NCBI RefSeq assembly: GCF_018448925.1
Contig: NZ_RCWE01000011.1
Coordinates: 62,001-126,000 of the forward strand
Source: Photorhabdus akhurstii
GTDB lineage: Bacteria; Pseudomonadota; Gammaproteobacteria; Enterobacterales; Enterobacteriaceae
Length of the DNA stretch: 64,000 nt
Direction: 5' to 3'
Shown here: piece after piece, positions 58,876 through 64,000 of the stretch
Layout: every line of letters begins with the position of its first letter
Position numbering within the stretch: position 1 is the stretch's first letter
Translations under genes and position numbers: made by a program
The notes under the pieces: model-generated
The model's database searches: none
The model's input: only the letters and a program-made list of their open reading frames with translations
What the model was told of the DNA's origin: nothing

Positions 58876-59610
58876 ATGAGATTAGACGGAAAGATTGCAT
58901 TAGTAACAGGTGCTAGCCGTGGGATCGGCCGTGCAACTGCTGAACTATTAGCAGAGCGTGGAGCCTATATCATTGGTACAGCAACAAGCGAAAAGGGTGC
59001 TGAAGTCATCAGTGCTTACCTTGGTGAAAAAGGTAAAGGTTTTGTACTGGATGTCACTGATCCGGAATCGATTGAACAGCTTATGACTACCATCCGGACA
59101 GAGTGGGGTGGGCTTGACATTTTAGTGAATAATGCGGGTATCACGGCTGATAACCTGGTGATGCGCATAAAGGATGATGAGTGGCAGCATGTTATCGACA
59201 CTAATCTTTCATCCGTTTTCCGTATGACAAAAGCGGCGATGCGTTTCATGATAAAAAAACGTTATGGTCGTATCATCTCTATTGGTTCTGTTGTTGGATC
59301 AATGGGGAACGCTGGGCAAGCAAGCTATGCAGCGGCGAAAGCAGGGCTTGTTGGTTTCAGTAAAACATTGGCTCGCGAAGTGATTTCCCGTGGTATTACT
59401 GTTAACGTTGTTGCGCCAGGGCTTATTGAAACTGATATGCTAAAAGCGTTGCCAGAGGAGCAGTTGGCGAACTTTTCGAATGATATCCCCGCTAAGCGAC
59501 TTGGGGATGTAAAAGAAATTGCTAGTGCTGTAGCTTTCTTTGCTTCTGATGAAGCGGCTTACATCACAGGCGAAACATTACATGTCAATGGCGGCATGTA
59601 CATGAACTAA
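58876..59610 (+). CDS. fabG: 3-oxoacyl-ACP reductase
   Basis: The 244-residue SDR enzyme reduces beta-ketoacyl-ACP with NADPH. It has the cofactor motif TGASRGIG, NNAG, the catalytic serine and YAAAK (Tyr/Lys), and the C-terminal GETLHVNGGMYM. ATG 58876 has GAGGA upstream and follows the fabD stop by eight bases. Confidence 0.97.
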   Translation: MRLDGKIALVTGASRGIGRATAELLAERGAYIIGTATSEKGAEVISAYLGEKGKGFVLDVTDPESIEQLMTTIRTEWGGLDILVNNAGITADNLVMRIKDDEWQHVIDTNLSSVFRMTKAAMRFMIKKRYGRIISIGSVVGSMGNAGQASYAAAKAGLVGFSKTLAREVISRGITVNVVAPGLIETDMLKALPEEQLANFSNDIPAKRLGDVKEIASAVAFFASDEAAYITGETLHVNGGMYMN

Positions 59611-59764
59611 AAAATGAGCGAACCAGTTGCATTTTTTGTGTCAAATAACGCAAAATAGTGCAAGTTTGTGGTTCGACCAGCCGGGATTGGGTTGCATCTT
59701 TTCCTGTATTTTATAAACTACGAAAACCATCGCGAAAGCGAATTTTGATAGGAAATTTAATAGC

Positions 59765-60001
59765 ATGAGCACTATTGAAGAACGCGTTAAAAAAATCATC
59801 GTTGAACAACTTGGTGTTAAAGAGGAAGAGGTTGTTAATTCAGCTTCTTTTGTAGATGACTTGGGCGCTGATTCTCTTGACACAGTTGAACTGGTAATGG
59901 CTCTGGAAGAAGAGTTCGATATCGAAATTCCAGATGAAGAAGCAGAAAAGATCACTACAGTTCAGGCAGCTATTGATTACGTCCAGAACCAAAGCGAATA
60001 A
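59765..60001 (+). CDS. acpP: acyl carrier protein
   Basis: The 78-residue acidic protein has Ser37 in [10 protein letters not shown], the phosphopantetheine attachment site. It is nearly identical to E. coli ACP. It has its own promoter region (59611-59764) after fabG, which matches the very high expression usual for acpP. Confidence 0.98.
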   Translation: MSTIEERVKKIIVEQLGVKEEEVVNSASFVDDLGADSLDTVELVMALEEEFDIEIPDEEAEKITTVQAAIDYVQNQSE

Positions 60002-60012
60002 GTGAACACACC

Positions 60013-60036
60013 TAGGCGGTCATTCGACCGCCTATG
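60013..60036 (+). terminator. hairpin between acpP and fabF, attenuator-like
   Basis: TAGGCGGTC (60013-60021) pairs perfectly with GACCGCCTA (60026-60034) around ATTC. The T tract after it is short, so partial read-through into fabF is expected. Confidence 0.7.
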
Positions 60037-60074
60037 TTTCTGCCCTAAATAATTTCCCTCCCTGGAGGATAAGC

Positions 60075-61325
60075 GTGTCTAAGCGTCGAGTAGTTGTGAC
60101 CGGACTAGGCATGTTATCTCCTGTCGGTAATACAGCAGAATCTTCTTGGAAAGCTGTTTGTGCCGGACAGAGTGGTATCAGCCTTATTGACCATTTTGAC
60201 ACCAGTCACCATGCAACTAAGTTTGCTGGTCTGGTTAAAGATTTTAATCATGAAGATTTCAATATTTCGCGCAAGGATGCACGAAAAATGGATGACTTCA
60301 TTCAATATGGTATTGCAGCAGGTGTGCAAGCCATTGAAGATTCTGGAATTGAAGTAACAGAAGCCAATGCTAGTCGTTTTGGTGCTGCTATTGGTTCTGG
60401 TATTGGTGGTTTGGGTCTGATTGAAGAAAATCACGGGGCATTGGTGGCTAATGGTCCTCGCAAGATCAGTCCATTCTTTGTACCTTCTACGATCGTAAAC
60501 ATGGTAGCAGGTCATCTGAGTATTATTTACGGTTTGCGTGGTCCAAGCATTTCTATCGCCACAGCATGTACATCAGGTGTACATAATATTGGTCATGCTG
60601 CCCGTATTATTGCTTATAATGATGCTGACATTATGCTGGCAGGTGGTGCGGAAAAAGCCAGTACTCCTCTAGGGGTTGGTGGCTTTGGCGCTGCCCGTGC
60701 TTTATCTACCCGTAATGATAATCCACAAAGTGCAAGTCGTCCGTGGGATAAAGACCGCGATGGCTTTGTTCTGGGGGATGGCGCAGGTATTCTGGTACTG
60801 GAAGAGTATGAGCATGCGAAGAGACGTGGTGCGAAAATTTACGCAGAAATCGTTGGCTTTGGCATGAGCAGTGATGCTTATCATATGACATCACCACCAG
60901 AAGATGGCGCAGGTGCTGCGCTGGCGATGGAAAATGCGCTGAAAGACGCCGGTATTACTACCAAGCAAGTGGGATATATTAATGCTCACGGTACTTCAAC
61001 ACCGGCTGGCGATTTAGCGGAAGCCCATGCAGTTGAGTCCGTGTTTGGTGAAGGCACTGATGTTTTAGTGAGTTCCACCAAATCAATGACGGGTCATTTA
61101 TTGGGTGCTGCGGGGGCGGTTGAATCTATTTTCACTATCTTGGCATTGCGTGATCAGGTTGTTCCGCCAACTATCAACCTGGAAAACCAGGATGAAAACT
61201 GCCGTCTGGATTTCGTGCCAAATGAGTCCCGTCAGGTAGAGGGGATGGAATATGCATTGTGTAACTCTTTCGGTTTCGGTGGTACTAACGGCTCACTGAT
61301 TTTCCGTAAGATTAAGCCTGATTGA
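60075..61325 (+). CDS. fabF: beta-ketoacyl-ACP synthase II
   Basis: The 416-residue condensing enzyme elongates fatty acids and gives temperature control of unsaturation. It has the Cys nucleophile in TACTSG, the two His motifs ([19 protein letters not shown]) and GTG start 60075 with GGAGG upstream. It is the last gene of the fab string. Confidence 0.97.
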   Translation: MSKRRVVVTGLGMLSPVGNTAESSWKAVCAGQSGISLIDHFDTSHHATKFAGLVKDFNHEDFNISRKDARKMDDFIQYGIAAGVQAIEDSGIEVTEANASRFGAAIGSGIGGLGLIEENHGALVANGPRKISPFFVPSTIVNMVAGHLSIIYGLRGPSISIATACTSGVHNIGHAARIIAYNDADIMLAGGAEKASTPLGVGGFGAARALSTRNDNPQSASRPWDKDRDGFVLGDGAGILVLEEYEHAKRRGAKIYAEIVGFGMSSDAYHMTSPPEDGAGAALAMENALKDAGITTKQVGYINAHGTSTPAGDLAEAHAVESVFGEGTDVLVSSTKSMTGHLLGAAGAVESIFTILALRDQVVPPTINLENQDENCRLDFVPNESRQVEGMEYALCNSFGFGGTNGSLIFRKIKPD

Positions 61326-61409
61326 CAGACAAAGCCTGATATTACAGAAAATTGCTGTTGAAGGCCCCTCGGTATGAATTTGTAAATATTGAGAGGCGAC
61401 AAAATAGAG

Positions 61410-61445
61410 AGCTCCAATAGTTAATCATTATTGGAGCTTTTTTTG
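61410..61445 (+). terminator. terminator after fabF
   Basis: AGCTCCAATA (61410-61419) pairs with TATTGGAGCT (61429-61438) and runs into a T tract to 61445. Confidence 0.92.
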
Positions 61446-61553
61446 TGGCAAGAATCATGGGCATTTTTGCACTCGTGACAGCGATATACTATCATACCGT
61501 CTGTTGATAAATTGATTGAAATGCCTTTTTTGAGTAATTAAGAATAAAGTGAT

Positions 61554-62378
61554 ATGTATTGGATTAATGGGGAGCGGAGCGACTATTTACCAGTGAATGA
61601 TCGTTCAGTTCAATTCGGTGATGGTTGTTTCACAACAGCAAAAATAGAACAGGGGCAGGCCGCTTTATTGCCATTGCATATCCAAAGATTACAAAAAGGC
61701 GTTGAAAGGTTATATCTTCCACAACCTGATTGGCAACAGCTTGAAAACCATATAAAGCAGATTGCTTCCACAACTGAACAAGGTGTACTTAAAGTTATTA
61801 TTTCCCGCGGAACCGGAGGGCGTGGTTATAGTGCTGAGGGTTTTACGCAATCCAATCAGATTTTGTCTGTTAGTCCTTATCCCGATAACTATTTGAAACA
61901 GCGTCAGAAAGGTTTTTCTCTGGTGCTCAGTCCGATACCGATGGGAATAAACCCTTATCTTGCCGGAATAAAACACCTTAACCGATTAGAACAGGTATTG
62001 ATTAAATCATTTATCGAAAAATCAAATGCTGATGAAGCTCTGGTACTTGATACGGATGGTTTATTGGTTGAATGCTGTACTGCAAACATTTTCTGGCGTA
62101 AAGGAAAAGATGTGTATACTCCTGATTTACGAGGCTGTGGTATCGAAGGGGTGATGCGAGCAAGAATAATCGCGTTATTATCGGAAAGTGATTATCACTT
62201 TTCCTGTGTAAACTGTTATCCCGAGACATTGGCTGATGCAGATGAAGTGATAGTCTGTAATTCTTTAATGCCAGTGATACCTGTCAGAGAAATTCAAGTT
62301 CATGAAAATCAGCCTACATGGAAATATCAGTCAAGGGAGCTATATGATTATTTGCTTCCTGAATGTCTGAAATTGTAA
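61554..62378 (+). CDS. pabC: aminodeoxychorismate lyase
   Basis: The 274-residue PLP enzyme of the class IV aminotransferase fold makes p-aminobenzoate for folate. It has MYWINGE, the active-site lysine in AGIKHLNRLEQ (about residue 140), and EALVLDTDGLLVECCTANIFW. It lies upstream of mltG as in E. coli. Confidence 0.93.
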   Translation: MYWINGERSDYLPVNDRSVQFGDGCFTTAKIEQGQAALLPLHIQRLQKGVERLYLPQPDWQQLENHIKQIASTTEQGVLKVIISRGTGGRGYSAEGFTQSNQILSVSPYPDNYLKQRQKGFSLVLSPIPMGINPYLAGIKHLNRLEQVLIKSFIEKSNADEALVLDTDGLLVECCTANIFWRKGKDVYTPDLRGCGIEGVMRARIIALLSESDYHFSCVNCYPETLADADEVIVCNSLMPVIPVREIQVHENQPTWKYQSRELYDYLLPECLKL

Positions 62379-62427
62379 TTCATAATGTGTCTAAGTGAAC
62401 AATGTATTTAAGTGATTAGATTAATTG

Positions 62428-63453
62428 ATGAAACGGAAAAAAAGTCTTTTTGCTCTATTGGTTTTGATTGTCATTACGGCAGCAATATTACTCTATGCTG
62501 GCTATAAAAAAGTTGAAAAATTTGCGGATCAAACACTAACAATTAAACAGGATCGAATATTTACCTTACCAGCCGGTATTAGTCGTCATGGTTTGGAGGC
62601 GTTACTAGTGCGGGATAACTTGATTGAAGATAGTCATATTTTCCCTTGGTTATTAAGGCTGGAGCCAAAACTTGCCGAATTTAAAGCGGGAACGTACCAA
62701 TTGACACGAGAAATGACGTTGCGGGAAATGTTGCAATTATTCTCTAGTGGTAAAGAAGCGCAATTTACGGTCCGTTTTGTTGAAGGTAGTCGTTTATCTG
62801 ACTGGTGGAAAATACTACAGCAATCTGAATATCTTAAGCATGAATTGGATAATAAAAATGCGCAGGAGTTGGCTGAGATACTCGATATAAAAGATACCGA
62901 TACTTTGGAAGGGTGGCTTTATCCTGATACCTATCACTATACGGCAGGTACAAGCGATGTGGCGTTGCTGAAACGAGCATATCGACAGATGAAAATGACG
63001 CTTGAAGAGGAGTGGGAAGGGCGTGACAAAAATCTACCCTATAAGAATGCTTATGAAATGTTGATTATGGCGTCGATTATTGAAAAAGAGACCGGTGTTG
63101 AGGCTGAGCGGACAAAAGTTGCTTCTGTATTTATTAATCGCTTACGGTTGAACATGCGGCTTCAAACTGATCCGACCGTGATTTATGGTTTAGGTGAAAA
63201 ATACACAGGCACTATTTTTCGTAAAGATTTAACGACATTGACGCCCTACAATACTTATATGATTGATGGCCTGCCACCCACACCGATTGCGATGCCTGGC
63301 CTCGCTTCCATAAAAGCGGCTGCCCACCCGGCAAAAACCGAATTTCTCTATTTTGTGGCGAATGGTAAAGGTGGTCATACTTTTACGACCAATCTAGCTG
63401 CGCATAACAAGGCGGTAAATATTTATCGTCATAGGTTAAAACAGGACAAATGA
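62428..63453 (+). CDS. mltG: endolytic murein transglycosylase MltG (YceG)
   Basis: The 341-residue protein has a short cytoplasmic N-terminus, one membrane helix ([19 protein letters not shown]) and a periplasmic YceG domain with the catalytic glutamate in [10 protein letters not shown] and [12 protein letters not shown]. It cuts nascent glycan strands and may set chain length. ATG 62428 is chosen over the TTG three bases earlier. It overlaps tmk by four bases (ATGA). Confidence 0.94.
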   Translation: MKRKKSLFALLVLIVITAAILLYAGYKKVEKFADQTLTIKQDRIFTLPAGISRHGLEALLVRDNLIEDSHIFPWLLRLEPKLAEFKAGTYQLTREMTLREMLQLFSSGKEAQFTVRFVEGSRLSDWWKILQQSEYLKHELDNKNAQELAEILDIKDTDTLEGWLYPDTYHYTAGTSDVALLKRAYRQMKMTLEEEWEGRDKNLPYKNAYEMLIMASIIEKETGVEAERTKVASVFINRLRLNMRLQTDPTVIYGLGEKYTGTIFRKDLTTLTPYNTYMIDGLPPTPIAMPGLASIKAAAHPAKTEFLYFVANGKGGHTFTTNLAAHNKAVNIYRHRLKQDK

Positions 63454-64000
63454 ACAGCAAATTTATTGTTATTGAAGGGCTGGAAGGTGCAGGAAAAACG
63501 TCAGCGATGAAAACAGTCGTTGAAATATTGCAGCAGCACGGTATTCAGGATTTAATTTTTACCCGTGAGCCGGGTGGAACACCACTGGCAGAAAAATTAC
63601 GAGGGTTAATTAAACAAGGTGTTGAAGGTGAATCTCTGACGGATAAAGCAGAGGTGTTAATGTTATATGCAGCCAGAGTTCAATTAGTCGAAAATGTGAT
63701 TAAACCTGCTTTGGCTCGCGGTACATGGGTTGTGGGTGATCGTCACGACCTCTCTTCCCAGGCATATCAAGGGGGAGGGCGTGGTATTGATAAAAACTTG
63801 ATGAGTTCGCTACGTGATACTGTGCTTGGTGATTTCCGTCCTGACCTGACTATTTATCTCGATCTTCCTCCTCAGATTGGTTTACTGCGTGCTCGTGAAC
63901 GCGGAGAGTTAGACAGAATTGAAAAAGAGTCGATGGATTTTTTTGATCGTACGCGCAGTCGTTACCTGGAGTTTGCAGCACAGGATAAGAATATTGTGAC
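63450..64000 (+). CDS. tmk: thymidylate kinase (partial, cut by window end)
   Basis: About 184 codons are present. The N-terminus reads [19 protein letters not shown] with the P-loop [24 protein letters not shown] motif and the [15 protein letters not shown] segment follow. It phosphorylates dTMP to dTDP. The 3' end lies beyond base 64000. Confidence 0.95.
   Translation, partial: MNSKFIVIEGLEGAGKTSAMKTVVEILQQHGIQDLIFTREPGGTPLAEKLRGLIKQGVEGESLTDKAEVLMLYAARVQLVENVIKPALARGTWVVGDRHDLSSQAYQGGGRGIDKNLMSSLRDTVLGDFRPDLTIYLDLPPQIGLLRARERGELDRIEKESMDFFDRTRSRYLEFAAQDKNIV

Overview
The window comes from an AT-rich gammaproteobacterium of the Enterobacterales. Gene order is Escherichia-like over long stretches: tRNA-Pro/yejM/yejL/yejK/rplY/radD/rsuA/bcr/yejG, then mepS/lpxT/efpL/fruK/nfo/yeiH/yeiE/lysP/cirA-like, dld, sbcB/tmaR, and rne/rluC/yceF/yceD/rpmF/plsX/fabHDG/acpP/fabF/pabC/mltG/tmk. 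An ERIC element, AT-rich spacers and an array of NDFKAF-type tail-fibre genes point to Photorhabdus, with Xenorhabdus as the alternative. This placement is an inference from recognised protein families and synteny, not a database match.

Bases 1-13.8 kb form an accessory region ending at the 3' end of a tRNA-Pro(GGG) gene. It holds six paralogous phage-type tail-fibre genes (2538, 3973, 6056, 7661, 9145, 12226). They share an N-terminal domain of about 135-150 residues but carry different C-termini: gp53-like tips, tandem pyocin-knob modules, collar-type tips, and two fusions to tail-fibre-assembly (Tfa) sequence. A stand-alone tfa gene (9735) and a YadA-head-like protein without signal peptide or membrane anchor (59) accompany them. 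No capsid, tail-tube, sheath, lysis or integrase gene is visible. Five fibre genes carry a homologous AT-rich leader, so the array looks like repeated cassettes of leader, fibre and terminator, with a GNAT acetyltransferase, a secreted LprI-like/DUF4431 protein and a HicB-like small protein between them.

From 13.8 to 34.3 kb the sequence is mostly core: envelope functions (yejM, mepS, lpxT), translation (rplY, rsuA, efpL), DNA repair (radD, nfo), and transport (bcr, mtr, yeiH, lysP). fruK stands alone, without fruA or fruB, but has a Cra-type operator upstream. From 34.5 to 40.4 kb lies an iron-siderophore ABC transporter with a Fur-box-like site and a CirA-like TonB-dependent receptor. Between them is a decayed tandem duplication of the 3' half of the ATPase gene and its downstream spacer.

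From 40.7 to 49.7 kb are a putrescine importer (plaP) with a long hairpin-rich leader, dld, sbcB, then a scarred accessory patch: an intact HigA-like antitoxin with a frameshifted toxin, an IS3-family orfA remnant, small orphan genes, and a 17-copy octanucleotide repeat. tmaR and an atypical SDR protein follow. From 49.8 kb to the end is the conserved rne-rluC and fatty-acid-synthesis cluster, cut off inside tmk.
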